Assembly (NCBI GenBank): GCA_021733925.1
Contig: JAIPJY010000012.1
Span: 1-64,000 of the forward strand
Direction of reading: 5' to 3'
DNA length: 64,000 nucleotides
From: Prosthecobacter sp.
GTDB lineage: Bacteria; Verrucomicrobiota; Verrucomicrobiia; Verrucomicrobiales; Verrucomicrobiaceae
In this document: piece by piece, positions 51,439-60,952 of the stretch
Layout of the letters: the number at the start of each line of letters is the position of its first letter
Position numbering within the stretch: position 1 is the stretch's first letter
Program-made: the position numbers and the translations under genes
Notes under the pieces: model-generated
What the model saw: only the letters and a program-made list of their open reading frames with translations
The model's database searches: none
Told to the model about the DNA's origin: nothing

Positions 51439-51696
51439 AGATTTTTGCGTTTCAGGTGAATCTATTCACGTCGTGTCCCTGCTGAACGGGGAAGGACTCT
51501 AACACGGCGAGACGCCCGAGGTTGCGAACCGCTTTCGTGTGATACACGACCGCATCGCATTTCCACGAGCATGCTGCCCCGACTGCAAATCGGCGCAGCC
51601 CGTGGCGGGAATGCCAGTGCACATGTGATTAGTGCGTGAGAAGACAGGCAGTCATTCAGCGCGTGCGATGAAGCACACAAACAGCGCGCCAGGAGT

Positions 51697-53211
51697 TCAT
51701 CGCCGTTCCGAGGCAAGTTTCATCCGCCAAAGCCAGTCTTTTCCAACCGCGCCGCCGTCGTCTTTTGCATCGGGTCCGGCGGACCAGAGGAGGTAGCCGT
51801 TTCTTTCGAGGCGATAGCCCAGCGGCTGTGTGGGCCGTGCGGGATCGGTGACATGGAAGAGCTTCAGGTCGTCATTCACCAGATCGAGCGAGGCAGGAAA
51901 GCTGCCGTTCTTCATGCGATGCTTCTCCAAGGCACAGGCGATGATGAGGCAGCGGCGGTGGAAGAGTCTCTCGGCAGCGGCTCGCGTGATATCGCCGATT
52001 TGCGGAATGGCAATGGCTCCGAGAATGCGACGCGGGTTGGGCCAGGAGTTTTCCGCTTTGCTCCGACGCTGCACGATTTCCGCTCTGGAACCTGACGCGA
52101 GCCAGGCTTCGGGGCTGGGTGGTCCAAGCTGATCGAGCATGCAATCGGCATAAAATGCAATGTTCGCTTCGTGCCAGCCGATGGGGCCATTAATCAGGAC
52201 ATAATAAAATGCATCCTCTATCATTCGCTCCAAGAAGGGCGTCTTTAAGGATCGGTTGGTTATGTCCTGCAGCAGGTGGCGGTGCTTTCTCAAATACTCG
52301 AGCTGGAAAAACATGCCGAGGATCTCCTGGCCATGAGCGGATTGATACTGCTGCAAATCATCAAACTGGCCCAGTCGCACCTGAAGGCACCCCAGAGACT
52401 CTAATGTCCAAGCTGGATGGCTGAGGGCCTCGTGCAAAGCGTCAAACGTGATGCCATGGGCGGCCAGTGGAACGAGGCACCCGACGATGCCGCCACGCGC
52501 CATTCCCTCGCTGATGCGAAGCATGATCAAGGCTGTGCTCACGGTCTTTGCCGCATCCCCTACCAACGCCGCGCTGCGCAGATGGAGGCCGAGCTGAAGC
52601 TGGAAATCGTTCAGTCCGAGGAAGTCGGGAAAAGAGGCCTGCCATGGGTTGTCTCCGACGGCCTCCAGTGCCTCTTGCTGGCCTGGTTTGATGACTGAGA
52701 AAGGTTTGTTCAGGCCTTCAGCAAGCTTTGGCAGCAGGCCATTGCCATCTCCCAGTTCGCGGGCAAGCACCGTGGCGGGTGGCTCAGGAGCATTGATACC
52801 CCGGTTCTTGATCCAGGTGACCAGATCGAGTCTATCGCCTTCGCCATCCTGGGATTTGGTGATCTCCGGGCGAAGGAAGTCCTTCGGCAGCAGAGCGTTT
52901 TGGGGTGGAACGTATCTCAGGCTCAGCGTGCCCGGCTTCTTCACGTGCAGCCAGCTTTCGAGGACTGAATTTGCAAAGTAGTTCTCCTCATCGGTCACCT
53001 TGGGAGGCATCAGAGCTGTCGGATCGCCCGTGCCCAACCGTTCCACCATGCGGCGATGGACGGCCGCCAGTTCACGGGCGCTGCGCCAGTTTTCCCACTG
53101 CCAGAGAACGGTGATGAGAGAGATGAGGCAGACGAACGTCCAGCCCGTGCGGCGATTCCACACAAGCGACCACAACCAGCGCATGAAACGAACTGAGTAC
53201 CAGGAGTTCAT
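51697..53211 (-). CDS. Membrane-anchored protein with pseudopilin-like C-terminus, paralogue A
   Basis: 504 residues. One N-terminal membrane helix (about 18-38, RTGWTFVCLISLITVLWQW), a long helical middle (GDGNGLLPKLAEGLNKPFS, GLHLRSAALVGDAAKTVSTALI) and a C-terminal stretch LIIACALEKHRMKNGSFPAS ... GYRLERNGYLLWSAGPDAKDDGG. That end resembles the C-terminal calcium loop of type II secretion pseudopilins (S.GPDG..DDGG). About 240 bases upstream of the M23-like gene there is no other gene. It overlaps paralogue B by 4 bases (ATGA). Function unknown; it is the last gene of the sigma-factor run. Confidence 0.7.
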   Translation of the reverse strand: MNSWYSVRFMRWLWSLVWNRRTGWTFVCLISLITVLWQWENWRSARELAAVHRRMVERLGTGDPTALMPPKVTDEENYFANSVLESWLHVKKPGTLSLRYVPPQNALLPKDFLRPEITKSQDGEGDRLDLVTWIKNRGINAPEPPATVLARELGDGNGLLPKLAEGLNKPFSVIKPGQQEALEAVGDNPWQASFPDFLGLNDFQLQLGLHLRSAALVGDAAKTVSTALIMLRISEGMARGGIVGCLVPLAAHGITFDALHEALSHPAWTLESLGCLQVRLGQFDDLQQYQSAHGQEILGMFFQLEYLRKHRHLLQDITNRSLKTPFLERMIEDAFYYVLINGPIGWHEANIAFYADCMLDQLGPPSPEAWLASGSRAEIVQRRSKAENSWPNPRRILGAIAIPQIGDITRAAAERLFHRRCLIIACALEKHRMKNGSFPASLDLVNDDLKLFHVTDPARPTQPLGYRLERNGYLLWSAGPDAKDDGGAVGKDWLWRMKLASERR

Positions 53212-54752
53212 TGCAGTTCATTGTTGAGTTTCATCCGCCACAGCAAGTCTTTGTCTTTTGCACCGCCGTCATCCTCTGCATCCGGTCCGGCGGACCAGAG
53301 CAGGTAGCCACCGGGTTCAAGACGATAGCCGGGCATCTGTTTGGGTCTTGCAGGATCGTTTATGGTGAAGGGTTTCAGGTCATCCTGCACTGCATCGAGC
53401 AACACAGGAAACGAGCCATGCTGCATGCGATGCCTTTCCAAGGCGCAGGCGATGATGAGGCAGCGGCGGTGGAAGAGCACACGTGCGGCGGCATCAAAAA
53501 GATTGCCAATGTTCGGCAGCGTAAGCGCACCGATCTTGCGACGCATGTTCCAGCCGAGGTGGCGGTATTCCTCATCGCGCCGTTTTTTGAGAACCTCGCC
53601 ACGCGCTGTGCCGTCCATCCATGCAGTCTCACCCTTCGGCCCGAGCATGTCGAGATAGGTCTCCGCAAAGAAGGCGATGTTTGCGTCATGCCAGCCGGTG
53701 GGTCCGTAAACGTATGCAAGTCGAGTTGCGCGAGTGCCAAAGGTGTCATCCTCGTTTACAAGAAGAAGCTCTTCGGTGGCAGGGCCACCTTTGCGGCAGC
53801 TTTCGCGAATGAGGATGCCCGCGCCAAAGCCGGTGAGGATTTCCATGCTCATGCCGCGCTCCATGACTTCAAGATCGTTGATCTTGCCCAGCTGCAACTG
53901 CAGCATTCGCAAGCCTTGCTCGTCCCACGCCGGCTGGCTGAGCGCGTCCTGGATCGCCTCAAAGGCGAGACCGTGTGCGGCAATGCTGACCAGCGAGCCG
54001 ATCATCCAGTGATAAGAAGTTGCGGCCTCTGGAAACAACCGCAGCAGGATGAGCGCGGTGCTGCGTGTCTTCTCCACATCTCCCGCTGCTGCTGCCACGC
54101 GCAGATGAAGACCAAGATCCCGCATCGTGTCATTCACATTGCCCACATTTGGCTGGATCGCTGCATAAGGATTGGCCCCTGCGGAGGCGAATTCCTCGCG
54201 TTGAGCTGGTTTCCATGCAGAGAACGGCCTTGAAAGACCTGCGGCGAGCTGGGGCAGCAATCCGTTGCCATCACCGAGTTCACGATGCATGACGATGGCG
54301 GGCTTTTCTCCTTTCAAATCACGGCCCTCAGCCCAGGTGCTGAAATCGATGCGGGAAGTTTTGTCCGAGCCGTTTTCGATGATCTCCGGCTTCACAAAGC
54401 CAGGCGGCAAAAAAACGTTTTTCGGAATGATGTAGCGAATACGCTTTCCATCGCGATGCAGCCACTGTTCGGCGACGGGCAGTGAAAAAAAGTTTTGCTC
54501 ATCTGGCACGCCCGGTGTCGCGAATGCGATCCAGTCGTCGGTCCCAATGCGCTCGACCATTCGTTGATGGGCGGCTTTCAACTCGCGTGCGCTTCGCCTG
54601 TTTTCCCACTGGTAGTAGAGCGTGAGCAGCGAGATGAGGCAGACGAGGGTCCAGCCCGTGCGGCGATTCCACACGAGGCGGGCCAGCCAGCGAGCCATAA
54701 GCACGCTATAGAGGCGGGATGGGGCCTTGGTGCCGGGGGTGGAGGAGTTCAT
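53208..54752 (-). CDS. Membrane-anchored protein with pseudopilin-like C-terminus, paralogue B
   Basis: 514 residues, clearly homologous to paralogue A along the whole length: VWNRRTGWT...CLISLL...WENRRSARELKAAHQRMVERIG, HRELGDGNGLLPQLAAGLSRPFS, FHRRCLIIACALERHRMQHGSFP and GGYLLWSAGPDAEDDGG. Same single N-terminal helix. It overlaps the small membrane gene upstream by 47 bases if the first ATG is used; an internal Met (54698) would remove the overlap. The pair arose by tandem duplication. Function unknown. Confidence 0.7.
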   Translation of the reverse strand: MNSSTPGTKAPSRLYSVLMARWLARLVWNRRTGWTLVCLISLLTLYYQWENRRSARELKAAHQRMVERIGTDDWIAFATPGVPDEQNFFSLPVAEQWLHRDGKRIRYIIPKNVFLPPGFVKPEIIENGSDKTSRIDFSTWAEGRDLKGEKPAIVMHRELGDGNGLLPQLAAGLSRPFSAWKPAQREEFASAGANPYAAIQPNVGNVNDTMRDLGLHLRVAAAAGDVEKTRSTALILLRLFPEAATSYHWMIGSLVSIAAHGLAFEAIQDALSQPAWDEQGLRMLQLQLGKINDLEVMERGMSMEILTGFGAGILIRESCRKGGPATEELLLVNEDDTFGTRATRLAYVYGPTGWHDANIAFFAETYLDMLGPKGETAWMDGTARGEVLKKRRDEEYRHLGWNMRRKIGALTLPNIGNLFDAAARVLFHRRCLIIACALERHRMQHGSFPVLLDAVQDDLKPFTINDPARPKQMPGYRLEPGGYLLWSAGPDAEDDGGAKDKDLLWRMKLNNELQ

Positions 54753-55161
54753 CGGCGAGCTGTTCGATTTGTTTGAGGTTGGCGAGAAGCTGCGCGGGAG
54801 TTATTGGCGGCAGCTTGGCGTAGTTGTTGAGCGTGGATTGCGGGATGGCCTCGGGCGTGGTGATGCGGAAGAAGAAGGCCAGCAGCCAGCAGGCGGCGAG
54901 TGGCAGGCGGAGCGGGCGTGGGATGAAGGCGAGCCATGCCAGAACATGCGACTTTCGAGCTGGCGCGGTTGGGTGCTGGAGGGTGCTGGTCTTGCGGTGC
55001 CTTCGAGTGTCCTCCGGTTCGCGAAAAGCTCCAGAGGGCTGGAGCACTCCAGGACGCTGTCGCGATGCTTCGAGCGCCTCTTCAAGAACACGCTCAAGAA
55101 ACGCGGTTGGCGGATCGCGCCAGCGCATTTGGCGCAGGGTTTGTTCGGGATCGGCTTTCAT
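54706..55161 (-). CDS. Small membrane protein after an ECF sigma factor, possible anti-sigma factor
   Basis: 151 residues: N-terminal ~75 soluble and charged (EQTLRQMRWRDPPTAFLERVLEEALEA), one membrane helix (about 88-103, LRLPLAACWLLAFFF), then an outer helical tail (PPITPAQLLANLKQIEQLADELL). It overlaps the sigma gene by 4 bases, the usual arrangement for a sigma/anti-sigma pair. There is no zinc-binding HxxxCxxC motif, so it would be an atypical anti-sigma factor; the call rests on topology and position. Confidence 0.55.
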   Translation of the reverse strand: MKADPEQTLRQMRWRDPPTAFLERVLEEALEASRQRPGVLQPSGAFREPEDTRRHRKTSTLQHPTAPARKSHVLAWLAFIPRPLRLPLAACWLLAFFFRITTPEAIPQSTLNNYAKLPPITPAQLLANLKQIEQLADELLHPRHQGPIPPL

Positions 55162-55655
55162 ACGAGCGTGTGTTTTTGGGTTCGCAGTTTTTCCAAGCCG
55201 TAGCGGTAGCGGCTGGCGACGGTCTGGGTGGGGAGGCCGAGCAGTTCACCGATCTCGCGAAAGCTGAGCTCCTCCCACACATGCAGGTGGATGACGCTGC
55301 GCTGCTCCTCGGGGAGCGCAGCGAGTGCGACGGTGATTTGAGCGCGGGTTTCCTCGGTGTCATCTGCGGGTAAAAACCAGCCGGGTGATTCGTCTGCGAA
55401 GCGCTGTAATGCGTCCTCCCGGGTGGAACGACGGCGCAGGGCATCGAGTGCGAGATTGCGCGTCAGGGTGAAGATGACGGCGCGCTCCGACTGCGCCTGG
55501 GAGATGACTGCGGAATCCCGAGCGAGCTTGAGAAACAACTCCTGCACCACTTCCTGCGCCAGCGATTCATCCTTCGTCACCGACCACGCGAAGCGATACG
55601 CACTGACGGCGTAGTCGGAATGGAGTCGGGTGAGGGTGGCTTCGGTGGGCGGCAT
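55158..55655 (-). CDS. ECF-type RNA polymerase sigma factor
   Basis: 165 residues with sigma region 2 (about 10-75; DYAVSAYRFAWSVTKDESLAQEVVQELFLKLA, AVIFTLTRNLALDALRRR) and region 4 (about 105-158; ALAALPEEQRSVIHLHVWEELSFREIGELLGLPTQTVASRYRYGLEKLR). It directs polymerase to a specialised regulon, probably including its own operon. It is followed by the small membrane protein and two paralogues, and preceded by the WD40 kinase gene 87 bases upstream on the same strand, suggesting the kinase may feed this sigma factor. Confidence 0.93.
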   Translation of the reverse strand: MPPTEATLTRLHSDYAVSAYRFAWSVTKDESLAQEVVQELFLKLARDSAVISQAQSERAVIFTLTRNLALDALRRRSTREDALQRFADESPGWFLPADDTEETRAQITVALAALPEEQRSVIHLHVWEELSFREIGELLGLPTQTVASRYRYGLEKLRTQKHTLV

Positions 55656-55742
55656 CCGTGGTCAGTTTGACAAACGACGCACGGCTTGGGGGATTTTATT
55701 TGTCATCGGATGCTTTTTAGAGCCTCCCATCTGAAGTCATGG

Positions 55743-58700
55743 TCAGTCCGACGTTTTTGAATCTGGGATGGCGTCCAGATTCCAGATGCGCATGGAGCGA
55801 TCGCCCGAGAGACATGCGAGGCGACGACCTTTGAGACTGAAGGCGAGCTGACGCGGCGGACCGACGGGACCACTCAATTCTTCAAGGAGTTTGCCGTCAG
55901 CGAGGTTCCACAGCTTGATGGTGAGATCATCAGAAGCCGTGGCGAGAATGTGAAGCGTGGGATGAAATGCGAGCGCCATGATGGGACTGTCATGGACCCG
56001 CAGCTCCTGTGTGACGGCGAAGGTTTTTGTATTGCGGAGGCGCACCATTCTGTCGGCTCCGCCTTCGGCGAAGAGGGTACCGTCGGGGGAGACCGCAATG
56101 GCGTTGATCACGCTGCTGCTGAGCGTGGTGTGCAGACACTCGCCCGAGATGGCATCGAACAACAGCAGCCGGTCTTCTGAGCCTGGGAGACTGCGCGAGT
56201 TCTTGGCGACGAGGAGTGCGATGATGTGTGATGAAGTTCCGACCCATTCCGCCTCGCGAATGGAAAACATTTTGTCCCAGGGGATGGTGGTGCTGTGGCC
56301 GGACTCGGAATCGACCACATAAAAGGAGCTGGCCGCACGGACGAGCAGACGTTCACCTGAGGGATCAAAGTGCATGAAGAGCAGTCCACCAGGCGCCGTG
56401 AGATGCCGCAGTTCCACCACACTGAGGTTGTCGCGCCGCAGCAGCTGGATGTCAGTGACGGCCTTGTTGGAAGATGCGACTGCAGCCATCGAGCCGTCGC
56501 GGCTGGCGGTGACAAGGCGGGCACTTTTGTCAGCCGAGCGCCAAAGTGGATGACTCTGAGCCTCGTCGTCATGCAGGTCGATGAGATCAATGCCAGTATT
56601 CGCGCCATGGGCAAAGACGAGATCGTCGCTGCTCCAAAAGCAGGTGTTGGCGAAATCGCGGGCAGGCAGGCGAAACTCTTCACTCAGGCCTTTCAGGCGC
56701 CAGGCTTTGGCAGTAATGCCAGTGGCAAGGATCTCTCCCGAGACTGGATGCACGCAGAGCTTGCTCCCGGTACTGCCGGCATTGAGCAACGGCTGAAGAA
56801 AAACACCGGTGGAAGCATCCCACACCTTGATGGACTGACGGCCGCCCGAGAGATTGGAAAGTGTGATGAACTGCCTGCCATCATGCGCATAGGCCAGCGC
56901 AGACACGGCACGATCATTGGCGCGAAATTCGTATCGGATATTTCCGGTTTTAAGTGCGATGGAGCGCACGAAACCGCGTTGATCACCCGTCAGCACCTGG
57001 CGCCCATCCGGGCTGACGGCAAGTGCCGTAAGGCGGGTGCGCGGTGCGCTCAGTTCACGCAACATGACTCCGTTGAAGGCATTGACGATCTGCAGCCGTT
57101 GTCCGCCCACGGCTTTGTTGCAGACCAACTGGCGTCCGGATGGATCAAAAGCAGCCAGCAAAATGGTTTCGTTTCCTTCGGCAGTCCAGAGAATCGCCCC
57201 CGTTTGCGCCAGCCTCATATGCGCAGGTCCGTTGTGAGCGATGTCCAGCAGACGTCGTCCATCCGGGCTGTAGATCAACGCATCCGTTCCTGCATCTTCC
57301 CAACGACTGATCACTTCGCCGTCCCGCAGATTGTGAATGATGATGCCTCCGCCACTGATTTTGGCCGCTGCAAGCTGCTCACCGTCGGGTGAAATCGTCA
57401 GACAAAAATCAGTGGCTGAGCGATCTTTGAAACCGAGCTGGAAACTCAGCAGAGTGGCCTCGGAGCCGAGTTTGGTGATCGACACCCAGTAATCGGAAGA
57501 AACCGTGATGAACACTCCTTCCTTCGTCGGATGCGGCAGCACACGCTCCACAGCAGCGCCACTGGGAACCTGAATGCTGGCAACGGACGTGTCTGACTTC
57601 TCCGTCAGGTAGTACCAGTTCGAATCACGCATATCTTGCGGCACTGCCAGCAGCGCAGCCTGCATCGCACTGCCGTCCTGGTCTCGATAGGCTGCGTCAG
57701 CAAGAGCGATCTGGGCCTTGGCCAGAGATCTCCGCGCGGCCTCCTTGTCGTCATGAGCCCTGCGCTCGCTTTGTTCGGCCAAGGCACGCAACCGGTCATG
57801 CTCATGCTCAACCTGCGTGATGCGATAGGTCTGCATGCCGCTGATGCTGATGCCGCTGAGCAACGCCACCCCCACCAAAGTACCCATCGTGAAAACCAAC
57901 CGGTTGCGATTCACCAATTTGTCCAGGCGATAACGATTGGTGCTCGGGCGAGCCACAATCGGCTCACTCATGAGGTATCTTTCCACATCCATGGCCAGAC
58001 CGTTCGCGGTCTCGTAGCGCTGGTTGCGATCCTTCTGCATGGCCTTCATCACAATCCAGTCAAGATCCTCACGCAGAGCGGTCATCAGCATGGCTGGAGA
58101 GCTTTGCTGGCCTGCCGCAATCTTTGCCGCCGTCTCCCTGGGCATCGCCGCAAGCACTGCCGAGGGCTTTGCCGGCACCTCCTCACCAATCACCCGACGA
58201 ATCTCCTGCTCACCGGCCTCCTGAAGTTTTTTCTGATCAAACGGAGTGCAGCCGGTGAGCAGCTCGTACAGCAGAACTCCCAGCGCATACACATCGCAGC
58301 GAGTGTCGATGTCGATGTTTCCCGCCGTCTGTTCGGGACTCATATAAACCGGCGTGCCGACCAGTTGATCGTTGGGCGGGTGAGTCTTGACCCCGTTTGG
58401 CATCGGTCGTGTGGCTCTGGCGATACCAAAATCAATCACCTTGGGCAGCGGTTTGCCGTCGGTCTTGCACACGAGAATGTTGCTGGGCTTGATGTCCCGG
58501 TGACTGACACCCTTCTGATGAGCATGCTGCAAGGCCTTGCAAACATCCATGAAAAGTCGGAGCCGTTCGGCGGTGGAGAGGTGGTGCTCACTACAAAACC
58601 GCGTGATCGGAATTCCCCCCACCAGCTCCATCACAAAATACGGCAACCCCTCGCTGGTTTCTCCCGCGTCGTACACCTTGGCAATGCAGGGGTGGTCCAT

Positions 58701-59117
58701 CAATGCCAGCAGTTGTCGCTCCGCTTCGAACTGTGCAATGACCGCGCGTGTATCCATGCCAGGCTTGACGACCTTCAGCGCCACCCGTCGTGGAACAGGA
58801 CCTTCCTGCTCAGCATGCCACACGCTGCCAAAACCTCCGGTGCCGATCACATTCAGCAGCCGGTAACGATCGATCTGTTCATGAACTGGCTCTTCAGCTT
58901 GTTCCAGATGCAGGGTGTCTTCGTCTTCTTCCGGCCCCTCAGGCTTGTTGCTCGAAGCGTCTCTGCACATGTCACGGGCCGCGAGTCGTTCTTCAACGCG
59001 ACGCCTCAGGTCAGAATCGTCACCGCACGTCCGCTTCAAATAAGAATTGCGCTGAGCCATAGGTCGTTTTAAAACGGCCTTAAAAAGAGCCTCTTCAGCA
59101 GACACAGAAGCACTCAT
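55743..59117 (-). CDS. Serine/threonine protein kinase with WD40-repeat sensor region
   Basis: 1124 residues. Kinase domain about 84-385: IGTGGFGSVW (91-100), Lys115 in VALKVVKPG, HRDIKPSN (206-213), DFG (229-231), PVYMSPEQ, and DVYALGVLLYELLTG. All catalytic residues are intact. A membrane helix (about 410-430, TMGTLVGVALLSGISISG) is followed by a coiled coil and, from about 500 to the end, WD40-type beta-propeller repeats (RLTALAVSPDGRQVLTGDQR, MALAFHPTLHILATASDDLT, RRLACLSGDRSMRIWN). The architecture is typical of Planctomycetes/Verrucomicrobia transmembrane kinases. It lies directly upstream of the ECF sigma gene. Confidence 0.94.
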   Translation of the reverse strand: MSASVSAEEALFKAVLKRPMAQRNSYLKRTCGDDSDLRRRVEERLAARDMCRDASSNKPEGPEEDEDTLHLEQAEEPVHEQIDRYRLLNVIGTGGFGSVWHAEQEGPVPRRVALKVVKPGMDTRAVIAQFEAERQLLALMDHPCIAKVYDAGETSEGLPYFVMELVGGIPITRFCSEHHLSTAERLRLFMDVCKALQHAHQKGVSHRDIKPSNILVCKTDGKPLPKVIDFGIARATRPMPNGVKTHPPNDQLVGTPVYMSPEQTAGNIDIDTRCDVYALGVLLYELLTGCTPFDQKKLQEAGEQEIRRVIGEEVPAKPSAVLAAMPRETAAKIAAGQQSSPAMLMTALREDLDWIVMKAMQKDRNQRYETANGLAMDVERYLMSEPIVARPSTNRYRLDKLVNRNRLVFTMGTLVGVALLSGISISGMQTYRITQVEHEHDRLRALAEQSERRAHDDKEAARRSLAKAQIALADAAYRDQDGSAMQAALLAVPQDMRDSNWYYLTEKSDTSVASIQVPSGAAVERVLPHPTKEGVFITVSSDYWVSITKLGSEATLLSFQLGFKDRSATDFCLTISPDGEQLAAAKISGGGIIIHNLRDGEVISRWEDAGTDALIYSPDGRRLLDIAHNGPAHMRLAQTGAILWTAEGNETILLAAFDPSGRQLVCNKAVGGQRLQIVNAFNGVMLRELSAPRTRLTALAVSPDGRQVLTGDQRGFVRSIALKTGNIRYEFRANDRAVSALAYAHDGRQFITLSNLSGGRQSIKVWDASTGVFLQPLLNAGSTGSKLCVHPVSGEILATGITAKAWRLKGLSEEFRLPARDFANTCFWSSDDLVFAHGANTGIDLIDLHDDEAQSHPLWRSADKSARLVTASRDGSMAAVASSNKAVTDIQLLRRDNLSVVELRHLTAPGGLLFMHFDPSGERLLVRAASSFYVVDSESGHSTTIPWDKMFSIREAEWVGTSSHIIALLVAKNSRSLPGSEDRLLLFDAISGECLHTTLSSSVINAIAVSPDGTLFAEGGADRMVRLRNTKTFAVTQELRVHDSPIMALAFHPTLHILATASDDLTIKLWNLADGKLLEELSGPVGPPRQLAFSLKGRRLACLSGDRSMRIWNLDAIPDSKTSD

Positions 59118-59237
59118 GGCTAGAGAACATTCTGACTATTTTCGATACAGAAACAACCCATCACTTCATAAAATTACTAGAATGAAGTGGCTGAATGAAT
59201 GTGCTGTAAGCCAGAACATTCCCCAGCTGGCCAACAG

Positions 59238-60557
59238 CTAAATCGCCAAGGCGTTCTCGGCATCGCCAAAGTGGCCGACATGGAGGCCCATGCGGTCCAT
59301 GAGGGCGATGTGGAGACGGCAGAGTTTGCGGTTCGGGTCGGCGCTGTGGTCATGGAGGCGGCCGCCCTGGATGGTGCCGCCACCACCGCCTGCGAGGACG
59401 ACGGGGAGCTGGCGGGAGTCATGGGCGTTGCCGTCGAAGAGGCTGCTGGTGAGCATGATCATGCTGTTTTCGAGCAGGGTGCGCTCGCCTTCGTTGGTGG
59501 CCTGCATTTTGCCGAGGAACTCGCCCCAGAGCTTCACCTGGTGCTGGTTCACGCGCTGGTACATGTCGAGGCGGTGCTCGTCATTCGCGTGATGTGAGAG
59601 CTCGTGGATGCCGCCACTGATGCCATCGAGGCTGGGGAAGCGCATGTTGGAGAGGTCGTTGTTCATCATGAAGGTGGCCACGCGGGTGCGGTCCATCTGG
59701 AAGGCGAGGAGCATGATGTCGAACATGAGGCGCAGATGATCTTCCGCGCTGGTGGGGATGCCGGAACCGGGGCGTGCCATGGTGGGCACCTTCACGGTGG
59801 GCTGCCAGCCGGCACCACCGGTTTCGGCCTGGCTGATTTTTTCGGCCAGCTCCACGCGCTGCTCGATCTCGCGCACGGAGGTGAGGTATTCATCGAGCTT
59901 CTGCTTGTCGCGCTGGCTGAGCTTGGGCTTCAGCGCACCGGCGTCTTGGAGCACGAGGTCGAGGATGCTCTTGTCACGCTTGCGCTTGCTGCCGTCGTCA
60001 AAGAGCTGATCGAATGCCTGCTGCGGGAAGATTTCTTTTGGGGCCGGTGTCGTCGGTGTGCTCCAGGAGATGTAGGCGGAGTAGATCGAGGTGAAGCCGG
60101 AGTCCGTGCTGTAGCTCGGGCGCTCGGTGCCGAGCACGACGCTGGGAATCGGCGTGAATTTGCCCGTTTGAGCGGCGATGAGCTGATCCATTGTGGTGCC
60201 GACTTCGACGTCGGTGGTGGTCTTCTTCACCTTGAGGCCGCAGAGCACGTTCATCTTCGGATAGTGGCCGCCTTCACCTTCCACGGTGGTCGGATTCCAC
60301 AGCCCTTTGAACACGCTGACGTGTTTCTTCAGCGGCTCCAAAGGCGAAAGCGATTTCATGAACTCCATGCCCCCAAGGCCCTGCGTGGCACCCCAGTGAT
60401 GCGGATTCACACCGTTGCCGGTGAAGCACACGGCGAGACGGCGCGGCGCGGTGTTGTTCTTCACCGCTTCCGCTCCGAAGGAGCTGATCGATTCAAACCA
60501 CGGCAGCCCAAGGGCGACACCGGTGCCACGGAGAAATTTGCGACGGGAAAGGTTCAT
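59238..60557 (-). CDS. DUF1552 secreted protein
   Basis: 439 residues with a Tat signal (SRRKFLRGTGVALGLPWFES). Body features of DUF1552: LAVCFTGNGVNPHHWGATQG, LEPLKKHVSVFKGLWNP, GHYPKMNVLCGLKV, DKSILDLVLQDAGALKPKLS, MFDIMLLAFQMDRTRVATFM, HELSHHANDEHRLDMYQRVN, HDHSADPNRKLCRLHIALMD. In Planctomycetes and Verrucomicrobia these genes sit next to DUF1592-type cytochrome genes and are thought to act together; the partner is at 61.4 kb on the same strand, but two small genes on the other strand separate them here. Start is the ATG just before the twin-arginine motif. Confidence 0.92.
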   Translation of the reverse strand: MNLSRRKFLRGTGVALGLPWFESISSFGAEAVKNNTAPRRLAVCFTGNGVNPHHWGATQGLGGMEFMKSLSPLEPLKKHVSVFKGLWNPTTVEGEGGHYPKMNVLCGLKVKKTTTDVEVGTTMDQLIAAQTGKFTPIPSVVLGTERPSYSTDSGFTSIYSAYISWSTPTTPAPKEIFPQQAFDQLFDDGSKRKRDKSILDLVLQDAGALKPKLSQRDKQKLDEYLTSVREIEQRVELAEKISQAETGGAGWQPTVKVPTMARPGSGIPTSAEDHLRLMFDIMLLAFQMDRTRVATFMMNNDLSNMRFPSLDGISGGIHELSHHANDEHRLDMYQRVNQHQVKLWGEFLGKMQATNEGERTLLENSMIMLTSSLFDGNAHDSRQLPVVLAGGGGGTIQGGRLHDHSADPNRKLCRLHIALMDRMGLHVGHFGDAENALAI

Positions 60558-60689
60558 ATTGGGGGTACTCAAGATACGTTCTGAGATGGGATAATTATGC
60601 AAGCTCCGCAAGGCAAGCTCACAAGCGGCCAAGAATGGAGCGAAAGATCCCTTCCTTGCGATTTTGTGCTGCCATGGTAGGTATATTGC

Positions 60690-60950
60690 ATGAACGTGTT
60701 CTCTGAACTGGAGCAGGCGCTTGACCCCTCCGAGCCTATCTTCACCATCGAAGGTGCGCGCCGACTGGTCAACATGCCACCGAATGCGGAGAAACTCAGC
60801 CGGATGGAAGAGCTGGCGGACAAGGCGAATGAAGACCTGCTGACCCCAGGTGAGCGCAGCGAGTACGAAGGATTGATTTACGCTGGGAAGCTGATGTCCA
60901 TCCTGCGCCTGAAGGCGGGGACGTTTCTCCAGAACCTCAAGGCGGCCTGA
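60690..60950 (+). CDS. Small protein paired with an HNH nuclease gene
   Basis: 86 residues, helical and acidic: FTIEGARRLVNMPPNAEKLS, MEELADKANEDLLTPGERSE, YEGLIYAGKLMSILRLKAGT. The segment LADKAN..LTP.E..EY is one I have seen in front of HNH endonuclease genes in several phyla, so the pairing is familiar though its purpose is not known; a regulator or antitoxin-like partner is possible but unproven. Its stop is 2 bases before the broken HNH reading frame. Confidence 0.7.
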   Translation: MNVFSELEQALDPSEPIFTIEGARRLVNMPPNAEKLSRMEELADKANEDLLTPGERSEYEGLIYAGKLMSILRLKAGTFLQNLKAA

Positions 60951-60952
60951 TC

